Source: Ahaetulla prasina (lineage: Eukaryota; Chordata; Lepidosauria; Squamata; Colubridae). Taken from it: 64,000 bases of DNA. The notes below the pieces were generated by a model, which was not told where the DNA came from, did not search any database, and worked only from the letters and a program-made list of their open reading frames with translations. Shown here piece after piece: positions 31,854-44,308 of the stretch (position 1 is the stretch's first letter; every line of letters begins with the position of its first letter). The position numbers and the translations under genes are program-made. Location: positions 129,912,580 through 129,976,579 of the forward strand of contig NC_080542.1 in the NCBI RefSeq assembly GCF_028640845.1, read 5' to 3'.

Positions 31854-32159
31854 CAGGGGTGAAATCCATCAGGTTCTGGAGAACCAGTAGCAGAAATTTT
31901 GAGCAGTTTGAAGAACCGGTACTGGAAATTTTGAGTAGTTCGGAGAAGCAGCAAATACCACCTCTGGCTGGCCCCAGAGTGGAGTGGGAATTGAGGTTTT
32001 GCAATATCCTTCCCCTAGGAGTGGGTGGGAATGGAGGTTTTGCAGTATCCTTCCCTGGAGTGGGGTGGGAATGGAGATTTTGCAGTATCCTTCCTCTGCC
32101 ACACCCATCAAGCCATGCCCACAAAACCAGTAATAAAAAAAAATTGGATTTCACCACTG
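31854..32159. mobile_element. hAT-type MITE with perfect 8-bp duplication and internal triplication
   Basis: TGTATAAT flanks both ends exactly (31846-31853, 32160-32167). Ends are CAGGGGTGAAATCCATC and TTGGATTTCACCACTG. The segment GGAATGGAGGTTTTGCAGTA is present three times with small changes (31988, 32029, 32071), so the MITE has expanded internally. Confidence 0.85.
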
Positions 32160-32167
32160 TGTATAAT

Positions 32168-33589
32168 GAAATTATAATGCAAACCTTGCGATTTGTACCA
32201 ATATCAGAATGCAAGTAAAATTCTTAGGAAGTAAGATAGATACCTTATTTAGGATACAGAGAAATTCTTCAACAGTCAAAGACTGGGGTTCTCTTAATAG
32301 TGAGCAGTGCAACTGGGGAAAAAAATTACAAAATATTACCTTTCTTTAAGAGTTAACTATCTTCTCCTGCAGTTCAATTGAATGTAAAAAGGCAGCAGAT
32401 CTTTGGAAAGAGAAATGTAAATAGATGACACAATATTCACAGGTATTTCCTGGCCATCCTGTAGCTAAGATTGGGGCACAAACATTTCATTCGGCCTATG
32501 AGAATTCGTCTGAAATTTTCTTCTTTGAAATAATTCTTTTCTCTCCAATCAAATAAGAAATGGTAAGAAAAAAACTGCGAGAGAATTATTTGTGTGGCAA
32601 TTTGTCTCAGGAAATAAATTGAGGACTGACATGGAACAATCTGCTATTTGAAGAACTGCTAGGGAATAGCTGTCAGTTTGAAGACATCTTCTCTTTGAAG
32701 AACTGTTCAGTCCATATCTGATTAAACAGGGGGGAAAGCCTATCAAAATGGAGAATAAGATTCTCAGTGTTAAAAGCAGGCAAATGGACAGCAGACTGAG
32801 CAAACAAACAGGATTTTTTTTCATCTCTCAACACTTCTGAATCCATTTTGAAAACTAGCTAATATTGATTGGGGCTGTTCTGACCATGTTCAGATTTATT
32901 TCAGTTAAAAGGGCATAATTGAAAGTAGATCTGGTAGAGCCAAAAGTGGCAGAAGTCTGAAGAATCCTCATAATTTTTATTTATTTATTTGTCACAACAG
33001 TATATATAAGCATGAAATAACTATGCGATATATAAGCATATATATAAGCATAAGTATGTAATAACTATAAGAAATTGGATAATCACACGAAATTCTTCTA
33101 AACATCCAACAGAGTGTGCAGGACTTTGATTGAGTGATTGAGTGATTGATTGATTGATTGATTGATTATGTGTCTTCAAGTTGTTTTTTACTGCTTGTGA
33201 CAAAATATATAGGTTTTCTCCATGATGATCTATCCTTAACTTAGTTTTTCAAGTCTTCCAATAGTTGCACTCATTGTCACAATAACTGAATCTGTCCATC
33301 TTGCTATTGCCCATCCTCTTCTCTTTCCTTCCATCTTTCCCAACATTAGAGTCTTTTGCAGAAAGCTAGGTCTTTGGGACCCCTTTTTTGTTTACAGATA
33401 GGCAAATTAAAAAGAAATCCTGTTGCTGAGAGTGTTGTGCCTGTCAGCAGATCAAGGCTTGCACGCTCCAAGAGTGAAGTTCCCTGAGGAAAACTTGCTG
33501 GGACGAGACAAGGATGGCCACTTGATAGCCTGAGATATGTAGAGAACAATCTTTACTGGAAGGATGTGGTACAAAGGAAGCCCTCAGAA
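32168..33589. other. unique sequence with a short CR1/L3-like LINE tail
   Basis: At 32978-33080 (minus strand) a TTTATTTATTTGTCACAACA tail and AT-rich UTR match the 3' end of the LINE copies at 39139 and 57238. A GATT-repeat tract is at 33130-33168. The rest is unremarkable. Confidence 0.5.
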
Positions 33590-35270
33590 CATATGACTAT
33601 CCCAAGCGGGCCTTCATCAAATCTCCAAAAAAGACCCAGCAGGAGCTCATCCATAACAAACCATGAAGAGAACAATAAACAAAGCAATGTTGTAATTCAA
33701 TACATTGTAGGAATATAGAAAAGGCTCAGGAGGATCTTCAACCAACACAATATATGTGCACACTTCAAATCCAGGAATACACTAAGGCAAAAGTTTGTCT
33801 ACCCCAAGGATAAAACACCCAGACACAAATTGAGTAATGTGGTATATGCAATACAATGCAGTGATGCATGTGTCGAACGACTAGCCTTGTGGTGCAACCA
33901 AAACAATCTGGAACTGAACACACTCAAAACCGTAGAAATGGTGGTAGACTTTAGGAAAAACCCTTCCATACTTCCACCTCTCACAATACTTGACAACACA
34001 GTATCAACAGTAGAAACCTTCAAATTTCTGGGTTCTATCATATCGCAAGATCTCAAATGGATAGCTAACATCAAAAACATCATTAAAAAAGGACAACAAA
34101 GAATGTTCTTTCTGCGCCAACTCAGTAAGCTCAAACTGCCCAAGGAGCTGCTGATCCAATTCTACAGAGGAATTATTGAGTCTGTCATTTGCACCTCTAT
34201 AACTGTCTGGTTCGGTTCTGCAACCCAACAAGAAAAACACAGACTTCAGAGGATAATTAGAACTGCAGAAAAATAATTGCTACCAACCTGCCTTCCATTG
34301 AGGACCTGTATACTGCACGAATCAAGAAGAGGGCCGTGAAAATATTTGCAGATCCCTCGCATCCTGGACATAAACTGTTTCAACTCCTACCCTCAAAACG
34401 ATGCTATAGAGCACTGCACACCAGAACAACTAGACACAAGAACAGTTTTTTCCCGAAGGCCATCACTCTGCTAAACAAATAATTCTCTCAACACTGTCAG
34501 ACTATTTACTGAATCTGCACTACTATTAATCGTTTCATAGTTCCCATCACCAATCTCTTTCCACTTATGACTGTATGACTATAACTTGTTGCTGGCAATC
34601 CTTATGATTTATATTGATATATGATCATCAATTGTGTTGTAAATGTTGTACCTTGATGAACGTATCTTTTCTTTTATGTACACTGAGAGCATCTGCACCA
34701 AGACAAATTCCTTGTGTGTCCAATCACACTTGGCCAATAAAATTCTATTCTATTCTATTCTGGATCTGTACATTGGTGAAACAAAACAGCCACTTCATAA
34801 ACACATGGCACAACATAGGAGAATGAACCCATCAAGACTAGATTCAACAGTCCATCTGCATTTAAAAGACAAAGCACAGTCCACATTTTGGACAGAGAGG
34901 AGCGCTGATTTGAAAGAGGGATCAAACAGGCCATTTATGCCAAATTTGAACAGCCCTCCCTCAACAGAGGGGAAGGATATGACACCATCTATCTCCAGTC
35001 TACAACACAGTCCTTCAACAATTCCAAAAATGCTCCACACTCATTTGCACTACTCAGGTGACCCTGAGGACACAGATAAACCTCCAGGTGGCCTCAATGA
35101 GTCCCTAAAAGAATGCAAATGGGCAGCTGTCTGTAAGGAATATAAATCCTTCCATTCCCCACTATCCAGTCAGAGCTGTAGAAGTGAAACATCTTCAAAG
35201 AAAAACCAGAAAGTCCAGTTGCCTCTTGAAAAAGTATCTTTGGGGCAACCATGATCTGGATGACTGAGAA
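33590..35270 (+). pseudogene. Penelope-like element, GIY-YIG endonuclease region, split by a LINE
   Basis: Left part (33590-33874) gives YDYPKRAFIKSPKKTQQE, a disrupted segment, then YPKDKTPRHKLSNVVYAIQC and SDACV. Right part (34762-35270) resumes with DLYIGETKQPLHKHMAQHRR, the GIY-YIG-type motif (YIGETKQ...HRR) of Penelope-like retroelements, and then HLHLKDKAQSTFWTERSADL. The 3' part ends in ...TCTTCAAAGAAAAACCAG and GTTGCCTCTTGAAAAAG, which recurs at 63199-63377. The 33875-34760 LINE lies exactly between the cysteine-rich segment and the GIY-YIG core. Penelope-like elements use this endonuclease to open DNA for reverse transcription. The RT domain is not present. Inactive. Confidence 0.75.
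33875..34760 (+). mobile_element. Rex1/Babar-like LINE, 5' truncated, inserted in the Penelope-like element
   Basis: Codes for the C-terminal part of RT, starting VERLALWCNQNNLELNTLKT, with SIISQDLKW and ITVWFGSATQQEK; the frame breaks near 34275. The UTR and a short (TTCTA)n tail (34743-34760) follow. Nearly identical to the copy at 27950-30110, so both are recent. I see no clear target duplication at the junctions. Confidence 0.8.
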
Positions 35271-35403
35271 TCTCCATAGACATTCAGATGTGGTACAAAA
35301 TAAATAAGGTGAAATGCTATGTATTCTGCATCTGCATTGAATTATGACCACTAATGACCACTATGTTATGACAATAACATAGCTTATGTATTACATGGAG
35401 ATA

Positions 35404-36110
35404 TGGGTAGTCCTCCACTCCTCCTTCTGATAACAATTGGGACTGGAATTTTTATCCAGTGAATAAATGAAGTAATTAAGTAAGTTGTACCTGATTTTAT
35501 GACTTTTTATGCTCTAGTCCAGGGGTCTCAAACTTGATTTCATTGAGGGCTGCATCAGGGTGTTTGACCTTGGGGGGGCTGGAGTGGGCATGGCCTGGGT
35601 GGGTTTAGCCAGCTCAATGTTATTCATGTGCCTGTGGTGGCCAATAAATCTGAGCTCCCAAGCTCCATTTTCAGCTGCAGTAGCTTCCTGCAACCCTCTC
35701 CCAGTGAAATCGGAGCTCAGATGGCTCTCCTGAGCTCTGTTTTTGCTGGCAGAGGCACTATGGGCTGATCCTTTGCTGTTTCCAAGGCAGCCCCATGGGC
35801 CAGATCTAAACACCCTGGGGGCCGGGTGTGGCCCACAGGCTTTGAGTTTGACACCCCTGCTCTAGTCATTAAGCACATCCGGTTACCCCCATTGACTTAG
35901 TTTGTGAAAAGCCAGCTGGGAAGGCTGCAAATGGAGATCATATGACCACAGGGTTTGGCAACCATGCTAGCTGCTGAAAAGCTGAATTTTGATCATGTAA
36001 CATGGCGATGCTGCAACAGTATAAGTGGGAGGACCGTTTACAAGTTACTTTTTCAGCACCTTCATAACTTCAAACCATAACTAAACGAATTTCAACTTGA
36101 GAACTAGCCG
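35404..36110 (+). mobile_element. GTAGTCCTC-type MITE, interrupted by a hAT MITE
   Basis: Left part begins GGGTAGTCCTCCACTCCTCC and reaches TTTATGACTTTTTATG. After the inserted MITE (35520-35859) it continues with ATTAAGCACATCCGGTTACCCCC and GAATTTTGATCATGTAACATGGC. This family recurs at 41400 and 48130 on the opposite strand and as a fragment at 7463. It has no coding capacity; the class is not settled. Confidence 0.6.
35520..35859. mobile_element. hAT-type MITE with perfect 8-bp duplication
   Basis: CTCTAGTC flanks it exactly (35512-35519, 35860-35867). Ends CAGGGGTCTCAAACTTGA and TGAGTTTGACACCCCTG. Same family as 22650-22913. It is younger than the MITE it interrupts. Confidence 0.9.
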
Positions 36111-39100
36111 TATTCCATGAAATCTCTTAATTATCAGCACCTGGTGTCAGCATCATCTGCTTATCCTTCTCCCCTGATAAAACAGCATCCTCCTTAGAAA
36201 ACAACATCCCAAGATTTTCTGATTGTAGTTTTTCCCCACTCGGAAATGACAGTTGTGACAGGTATAAATTTGAATGGACTAAAATTGTGTCCAAAATTTA
36301 GATCAAAGTCCTCCTCTTTTCAAGAGCTAATAATTTAAAAAAAAAAAAACTTTTGGGAAGCCCCAAATCAGCATGACTGTTTAAGAGCACTAGCAATCGG
36401 CATTCCATAGCCAAGCGATCTGCTGCTCAATATGACATCAATAAAATACAGTGTGTACTTTGCATGCAATGATTTAACCTACTTTTAAGCAAACTTCATC
36501 ACATTTGGGAATGAGATGAGGAGCCATAAATTAATTATCACTTGCTCAAAGAGTTCCTTTGAGCTCCACATATAAGAAGAAGGCAAATGCCTATCCAATC
36601 CCATTTTTTACAAGCAGATCTATGATCAAATCCATTAGAAATACAGTGGCTAGCTTAAATCACCTGTTGAACTCGAAGTCTAACTCAAGATTCAAACTCA
36701 AGGCTTCTCAGTGCACAGCTCCATATTGACCCCACTTATTATTTAATATTATCTCCAGGGAATGATGATGAATGAGAAAATGTATTTCTTTCTGATTTAC
36801 TGGCATTATTTTCTCTTTCTGAACTGTCAGTCCAATTTTCTTCTTTATCTGTTTGTCTCAGCAAAATAGCACTGTGCACAGATGGGATTTTCAGTTGTTG
36901 TTGTTGTTTTTTTAAATCAAAAATTAGATAACCTTTTTTAAGTAGATCTATCACTGTGTTCACTTTCCATGACATTTGCACAACACCAGCTGTATTTCTT
37001 GTCATAGCGCTTGGTCGTTGGACAAGATTTCTTTCCAAAGCCACAACAAAGCTTCAGGGATCTGCTTTGGGAAAGATTCACAAGAAAAACAGCCAAATCC
37101 AATTTTCAGCCAGTTCTCCAAAGCAATTTGCAACGTCTCCTTATCCCATTTCTGTTCGCCAATATCAAGAGATGATATTTTAGATTTGAAGTTCTCTCCC
37201 ATTTAAGTTTTTGTTGTAAAAGCACGCAGACTACAACCTGTCTAAATAGAATTTCATGGGAATAAGTCTAACTGAGCTTCACTAAAGTTACGTATAAGAC
37301 AGCTGTTGTAAGGTCTTACAACACTCAGGAATACAGGTTTCAAAAACAGAGTTTTCTTCTTTTTTTTAAACTAATTATCCCTTTCTCCAAGTTTCATGCA
37401 TGCCCCAGTTTCAAGATATTAGCACTTGATAACGCTTCTCTCAAAATATTGAGAAATTTTTCCTGACAGAGAAGCCTACTATTATAGGCAAAATAGCAGG
37501 AGAAATTGTTTTTCTTCACCACCATTGACAGCCCCACTCGTGGCTTATTCCCTTGGGTGTCCTGTACATCAGTAATCCCCACAGAGGCTAAAATGCTTAC
37601 GATATGACATCTATGCAAATTGCTTGAAAAAAAAGAAAAACATTTCAAGATCCTTACAGGAAAAGGTTGCCTACATAATAGATCTGATACCAAAAAAAAA
37701 AAAAAAGAATAACCCCTCACTGGAATTAATGGAGCTTGAATTAAAGAGGAGTCAACATCCCCCATTTGCATGGGAAACATTCAGGTGTTTTTCTGTGTTT
37801 TTGCTTCGAATCATTGCAAGTGTCAGAATCTTTTGTTTATGTTCAGAGTAGAAGGTTAAAACCATTTAATTATTTGCCTCTGCTTCCCTGTTAAAAAAAA
37901 ATGAGTTCCCAGGAAAATGGCTATTAGAAGACAAAAGGCCATCTTTTCCAAAGACTCTGTTCCCCCACCCCACCCATCCAACCCCACACGGTTCCATTTG
38001 TGCAGTTGCACTTTAATCCTATCATGGAATTAGATTCCAATCCTATTATATACATTACTGGCTATGTTGGGGTTACCAAGCCCACAGATGGGATAGTACC
38101 CTTTCTTGAGAATTTCACATGAATTCTGTGCCAGCTCTAGGCTTACACATTCTTATAGCAGTATAAATTATTCCAGGAAAATATAGCAATTTATTAGCCT
38201 CTCTTTTTTTATTTCAAGATATGCAACCAGCTAAAATAAGTTGGGGGAAGAATTTGCATCTAAACATTTCAAAAACACAAGTCCAATTCCAAAGTGAGCT
38301 TCTGCAAAATCAGAACCTCCCCCCTCCTCAAACACACACACTTCTGTCCCCTTTCTGTTATGAAAGCTTGCTGTTTGTTACATGTAGAGAACTGACATTC
38401 TTCTCCCCCTTCGTTGCCTTTGAGGACAAAAATATGACAGCTGTAGCTTACACAAGGTATTGCCATCTGTATACATTAAACTAAGCCAATTTAATTCAGG
38501 ATAATGGGACTATCTAAACCTTCAGAGCTGAAGGCAACTAATAATATATTCCACTTTGGTTCCTAGGAGATTTCCCTAAGCCTGATTCCTCTTCTCTCCC
38601 CTGTTTCTCCATCTCATGAAAATTATTGCAGTAATAGGAGAGTATCAATATTAATCAGTTCTGGAACAAAAATAGTGAAAGATGGATCAAAGCAATTTGT
38701 TATTGCTGTACTTTTTGAAAACATAAGATATTTCGGCATCATGGTTTATATTTAAGCATACATATGAATAATTGGGGAACATAGGAATTGGAACAGGAAT
38801 GATCTTATATTTCAGATTAAAGGAGAGAAAAATAGAGTCCATGCTGTATTGTGTTTGGCAGTCTCAAGGTTCAACAATGCAGAGGCAACCATAGGAAAGG
38901 TCAAAAGAGTCAAGAGAGTATCTGTAACTACAGAAAGACCGCCCCTTTTTAAATGTGTCACGTGATGGACATAAAAAGGGACATGGCTTCAACTGTGCAA
39001 TCATGTCCACCATCTTGATTTTGTTTTTAATACTTGTCTCCCTAACAACCTGGCAACAACAGCTGAATCATAGAATGGACTATTTTGCAGTCTACATCTT

Positions 39101-39137
39101 TATAGTACATAAACACTATATGCTGCTATCAGAAACT

Positions 39138-39138
<1 letters not shown>
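36111..39138. other. about 3 kb of unique-looking AT-rich DNA
   Basis: No repeat or coding feature was recognised; A runs at 36339 and 37691. Reading frames here are short and of ordinary composition. Confidence 0.5.
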
Positions 39139-39180
<42 letters not shown>

Positions 39181-40389
39181 TTTGTCATAACAATATATAC
39201 AAGCATTGCATAAAGGATTATATAATATATAAACATATATATGAGGAGAAACAAGGTACTATAAACATATATATATATAGGGGAAGAAACAATAGGATAG
39301 GAACGGTAGGCACGTTTGTGCTCTTATGCACGCCCCTTAGAGTCCTCTTAGGAAAGTGGTGAGGTCAACCGTGGATAGATTTTGAGTAAAGCTTTTGGGG
39401 TTATGAGAAGAATCCACAGAGTCAGGTAATGCATTCTAAGCATATATAATTCTGTTACAGAAATCGTGTTTTCTGCAATCTAAACTGGAGCGGTTGACAT
39501 TGAGTTTAAATCTGTTGGTAGCTCTTGTGATATTGTTATTGAAACTAAAGAAGTCATTGACAGGAAGGACATTACAACGGATGATTTTATGAGCTAAACC
39601 CAGGTCCTGCCGAAGGCGACGAAGTTCCAAGTTTTCTAGACCCAGGATATCAAGTCTGGTGGAATAAGGTATTTTATTGGTTTTGGAGGAGTGGAGAACT
39701 CTTCTCATAAAATACCTTTGGACATGCTCAACTATGTTGATATCAGATATATGGTATGGGTTCCAGACAGGAGAGCAGTAATCAAGAATTGGCCTAGCAA
39801 ATGTTTTATATGCTCTGGTCAGTAGCGTGGTGTTTTTTGAAAAGAAGCTACGTAGAATTAAGTTAACAACTCTTAGAGCCTTTTTTGCTATATAGCTGCA
39901 GTGGGCTTTGGCACTTAAATCGTTAGATGTAAAAACTCCAAGGTCTTTGACAGGGTGGGGGTCATCTGCAAGGAAATGTCCATCAAGCATGTACTTTGTG
40001 GTTGGGTTCTTTCTTCCAATATGCAAAACTGAGCATTTACTGGTTGAGATTTGTAGTTGCCAAATTTTAGACCAAGCAGTTAGATGATCAAGGTCCTTTT
40101 GAATTGTGGATGTTGTGGATGTCAGTGGTGTTGAAAAGTTTGACATCATCAGCAAAGAGAACACAGTTACTTGAGATATGATCGCAAAGATCATTTATGT
40201 ATATTATAAAGAGAGTTGGATCAAGAACGCTACCTTGAGGAACACCACTCTTGACAGGAACAGGATTTAATAGAGCATTACCAATTTTAACTATTTGTTG
40301 TCTGTTTGACAGAAAAGCAGATATCCAGTTGTGTAAGGGTCCTGAAATGCCATAGGATTTTAATTTTAGGAAAAGTTTATCATGTACTA
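39139..40389 (-). mobile_element. CR1/L3-like LINE, 5' truncated
   Basis: The (TTTA)n tail at 39139-39183 is the 3' end. On the minus strand a 252-codon frame (40194-39436) encodes IQKDLDHLTAWSKIWQLQIS, HPVKDLGVFTSNDLSAKAHC, IAKKALRVVNLILRSFFSK, NTTLLTRAYKTFARPILDYC and RFKLNVNRSSLDCRKHDFCN. Its first ~20 codons are frameshifted relative to the FADDVKLFNTT motif seen in the 57238 copy. Upstream, SGVPQG-type sequence is readable in another frame. RT is incomplete. Jockey-superfamily, probably CR1/L3 by motif. Confidence 0.75.
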
Positions 40390-41399
40390 CTGGATACTTG
40401 AAAATGTTGGTTCTCGATTAAATAGAAATCTTTATAATGTGATTGATTAGTTGTGAAGAAATGTATAAAATAGAAAGCAGGTAAGTTTAAATACATGAGA
40501 TGGTCTTTGAAGGCTTCTAGTCTCTGGCCACATCAGAGATTCGTTTTTCAGTTTGATAGAAAATAAATTACTTTTTCCTCTCTGATTTTAAAGGAAGAAA
40601 ATCCTGCTAAAAGTCTTGTGGTTGCAAAGCAGGGATTTCAGGGCAGGATTTAGCACTAAGCAGAAGGAAGCCCCTACTTCAGGCAGTCTATCAAGATTAT
40701 GGTTGCCTCTACTAATTACCCTTTTGACTTGGTTTCTGGAACAGTTCTTGTACTGCACCAAAGGGTTTCAGTTGTCAAAAACAGCCTGCTGTTCCATCTG
40801 ACCCTTCTACAGGAATCTCCCTGAGGAATTTTTTTTTTTTTAGAAAACAACACTCTGAAATAGCTGTAGCATTTTCTTTTCTGAACGTTATCCTTGGCTA
40901 CCTCAGAAGATGGTCCTCAGATGTTTAGAGAGCAGATGACTGGTGATTGGCAGGGCAGCATCTGTCAGTGAAAGTGTGATTAGAAGTGCGTGGGAAAGGA
41001 GAACAGTTGAAATGTTTCCAAATAATTTCAGCATTGTACCGGATCTTCCTGGGCAACACTGGATGTTGCTGTAATTACCTTGATTAAAAAGTAGCCAAGC
41101 TGTATGTGCAAATAACTTGTTCTTTATTATTCCAAAGGCCTCTTTGGTTTCTCATACTCATTCTCAGAAGAAGACATCACGAAGGAACTTCATATTTTGG
41201 ATTTCTTTCAAATTAGAAAGTGCAGCAACTAGAGAGGTTTCAGAGTGATGGAAGAATGTGCTGGGGAAAAAAAACCAATGCAAACCATATTTAACTATCA
41301 AGTAATTCCCAAAACACTACTAAGAAATTCACAAGAAATCCTCAGGTACCACAGAGATAAGATAAAAAAATAGAACATTCTTTTGCAGGAATAGAAAAC
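40390..41399. other. no feature recognised
   Basis: Unique-looking sequence. Confidence 0.5.
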
Positions 41400-41733
41400 T
41401 TACAACTGATTCTCACACAACTGTTGCAATGTCTCCATGGTCACATGATTAAAATTTGGATGTTTGGTGAGCAGCATGTATTTAGGACAATTGTGGTATG
41501 CTAGTGTCACATAATCTCCCCACTTGTGACATTATGGCGTTCCACAAATAACATCAATGGGGAAGCCAGATTCACTTAACAACCTTGTGGTTCAATTAAC
41601 AACCTGGTAACACATTTAACAACTATGGCAAAAAGGTCATAAAATCAGATGCAGCTCACTTAAACAATCACCTTGCTTAGCAATAGACGTTCTGGTCACA
41701 ATTACAATCATAAGTTGAGGATTACTTGTATGT
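41400..41733 (-). mobile_element. GTAGTCCTC-type MITE, reverse orientation
   Basis: Contains ATGGTCACATGATTAAAATTT, GGGGAAGCCAGATTCACTTA and CATAAGTTGAGGATTACTTG, the reverse of the 35404-36110 element. Boundaries are approximate and degraded. Confidence 0.6.
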
Positions 41734-42544
41734 GTCCACCTGGTTCTTTAGAATGATATCTCAATCAGGAAGCTTTAATAACTTTCTAACATTGTCTTTG
41801 GTACTCATCAAGTTGCCTATTTCTGCAAGACATAACTCTGCAAAAGAGCCACAATTGTTACAATGGCTTATGGAGTTTTAGAATGAGAATGAGCAAACTT
41901 TCTCATAATGAATTCAGAAGAAGTGCCTTCAAATGACTTGGATGCTTTTTTCTTTTCTTTTCTTCTTTTTTGACAGAACAGTCATTGAATTCTGCTTTTG
42001 GTGCTCTGAGCAGAGAGTTTGCCTTATCTTTAAATGAACAAATGCTACAGCTCTTCCTTCCCACCAGCCTATCTCAACAAAGCAGACAGACGTGTCATTT
42101 TTGTCAATCGAACTCTCAGTTAACACTCTTTGCCCACGGTTAACATGTGGACCACATTTTCGTCTTTCTCTTTATTGATTTGTTTCGGTTTGGAATTCCA
42201 AAGTTTACAGAAAGTACATTCCTGGTAGGGCAGGTCTTTTAATGGGATAAAAATTAATTTTGGCAATTTTTTTTCAGCGAGGGATTCTAAAAATATGTGT
42301 TTTTACACCAAGAATTTAAAGCTGCTGTTATTTTAGCAATTGCACAACACTTAGCTTGGTATGGTAAATCCAAGTCTGATCATATGCCCCATAAAAGTCT
42401 CTTGTTATACTGTTAACTTTATCCTCTTAAAATTACACCTTGTGCTACAAAAATATTTTTTTCTGCATGAATCTTATCTAGCTAAGCAAAATATAACCCA
42501 CGCAATCATAAATGTTACTAAAACATCATCTGAGTTACACAAAC
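41734..42544. other. no feature recognised
   Basis: AT-rich unique-looking DNA. Confidence 0.5.
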
Positions 42545-43240
42545 ATTCAAGTGAATTTTATCACAGTCACTCATGCCCTAGTCACTTCTCCTCTTGACTA
42601 TTGCAACACACTCTACATGGGGCTGCCCTTGAAGAGCATCCGGAAACTCCAGTTGGTAAAAAATGCAACAGCCCACATGGTTTTGTGCAGACCCCAGTGG
42701 GCACATGTATCACCTCTCCTGTGGGAGCTGCATTGGCTGCCAATTTGCTTCCAGGTGCAATTCAGGGTGCTGGCTTGGGACCAATTAACTGGGGGACCAT
42801 CTCTTGCCAGTCACATTTACCCGACCCATCAGAGCAGGGAGGCAGGGAATGCTGCGGGTCCCATCACTGAGGGAGATACACCTGGTGGAATCCAGAAGGT
42901 GGGCTTTCTCCATGGAGTCACCATGGAGCATCATTCTCCCAGAGATTAGAACAGCCCACATTCTAATACTCTTCTGGAAGGCACTGAAGACCTGGTTTTG
43001 CCAGCGGACCTGGAGAACCCAGAATGGGATGGAGCCCATTAAATGGCTCATGTAATCTGCTGTCGCTGGGGCGGAGTGGGTGGGGGTGATTTTATTATAT
43101 TATACTATATTAATTTATTTGATTCTTTTTATTAGTTTTATTGTTTTAAATGTGATTTTATATTCTGTAACCCGTCTTGAGTCGCCATGGGTGAATAGGC
43201 GGCAATATAAATTCAACAAATTTTAAAAATAATAATAAAA
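42545..43240 (+). mobile_element. L2-like LINE 3' fragment, plus strand
   Basis: Encodes VTHALVTSPLDYCNTLYMGL, then PLKSIRKLQLVKNATAHMV, matching the 1105-4138 element; the frame then decays. The UTR runs through ATTCTGTAACCCGTCTTGAG and CGCCATGGGTGAATAGGCGG to a short AATAATAAAA tail. 5' truncated. Same subfamily as 11379-11805. Confidence 0.8.
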
Positions 43241-43918
43241 TCAAGTGTTTTCATTCATTCTTCAACATCAGCTGCCAACTTGCTTCTTGGCCTCTGATAT
43301 ATTCCTTACATTTCTCGTGTGTATACATTCTGCTTCCTGCCTCTGTGACCTATTTCACACATCTCTGTACTGATTGGGCATGACAGGGTCACTGTGGTAC
43401 TTGCATTGGTTCATCAATGAACTTCTTTATTTCTGCTGAAGTCAGTTTGAACATCAATGGCGGCTCATATACACCTTCAGTGGATCAGCTCCAGCTGAGT
43501 GGATGCTATGGCACTGATTAAAGGTGGTTTTCTTGCATGTACAAAAAAATCTCCCAGTGTGTCATTGTCCACATCCCTCAAGTCAATGATCTTTGCACAC
43601 CAGCTCTCCTCTCTTGAATGTCATCTGAACATAAGAGTGTCTGGATTATCATTTCAATGAAAGCATACTGAGCATACACTGAGCAATGGTTGGAAAAACA
43701 GTATCTACTACAGCCTTGTTTTGCAGTCTGACTTGCTGCAGCTGAAACAACACATGATATGGGCCTTCAATCTAGGAATGTTTTACTTTGAATGAGCAAG
43801 GGTAGTACACAAGAATGATGTATTCTACTATTGTTCTTAAGTTTTGGAGAGTTTTGCCTTTAAAGCCATGTTATGAAACCCATATTCGACAGTCTATTTG
43901 TAGTTGTCAACCAAATAG

Positions 43919-44308
43919 GTAAAGGTAAAGGTTCCCCTCACACATAGATGAGATGAGCACCGCCCCCTAGAGTCGGCAAGGACTAGCACATGCTAGTCGT
44001 TGCCGACTCTAGGGGGCGGTGCTCATCTCCATTTCAAAGCCGAAGAGCCAGTGCTGTCTGAAGACGTCTCTGTGGTCATGTGGCCGGCATGACTCAACGC
44101 CAAAGGCACATGGAACGCTGTTACCTTCCCACCAAAGGTGGTCCCTATTTTTTCTACTTGCATTTTTATGTGCTTTGGAAACTGCTAGGTTGGCAGAAGT
44201 TGGGACAAGTAACAGGAGCTCACCCCGTTACACGGCAGAATTAGGGATTTGAACCGCCAAGCTGCCAACCTTTCGATCGACAAGCTCAAAGTCCTAGCCC
44301 CTGAGCCA
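43919..44308 (-). mobile_element. Sauria SINE, minus strand, with an internal palindrome
   Basis: Read on the minus strand it has a tRNA-like head (GGTGGCTCAGGGGCTAGGAC; B box GGTTCAAATCC), the CAAACTGCTAGGT..., CTACTTGCATTTTT and GGCATGACTCAACGCC core, and the Bov-B-type end GGGGAACCTTTACCTTTACC. CCAAATAG flanks both sides (43911-43918, 44309-44316). The 3' part holds a 39-bp inverted duplication (next entry). It interrupts the transposase-like pseudogene. Confidence 0.85.
43950..44029. repeat. near-perfect 80-bp palindrome in the Sauria SINE
   Basis: Arms 43950-43988 and 43991-44029 (39 bp each, one mismatch, 2-nt spacer) carry AGATGAGCACCGCCCCCTAG and AGTCGGCAA in both orientations. The normal SINE end has this segment once, followed by the self-complementary GCACATATGTGC seen in the copy at 58509. 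Confidence 0.9.

Noticed and set aside
34643..35254. 203-codon frame as a single gene
   Set aside because: It joins the Rex1-like 3' UTR to the Penelope-like GIY-YIG half by chance; the two parts belong to different elements.
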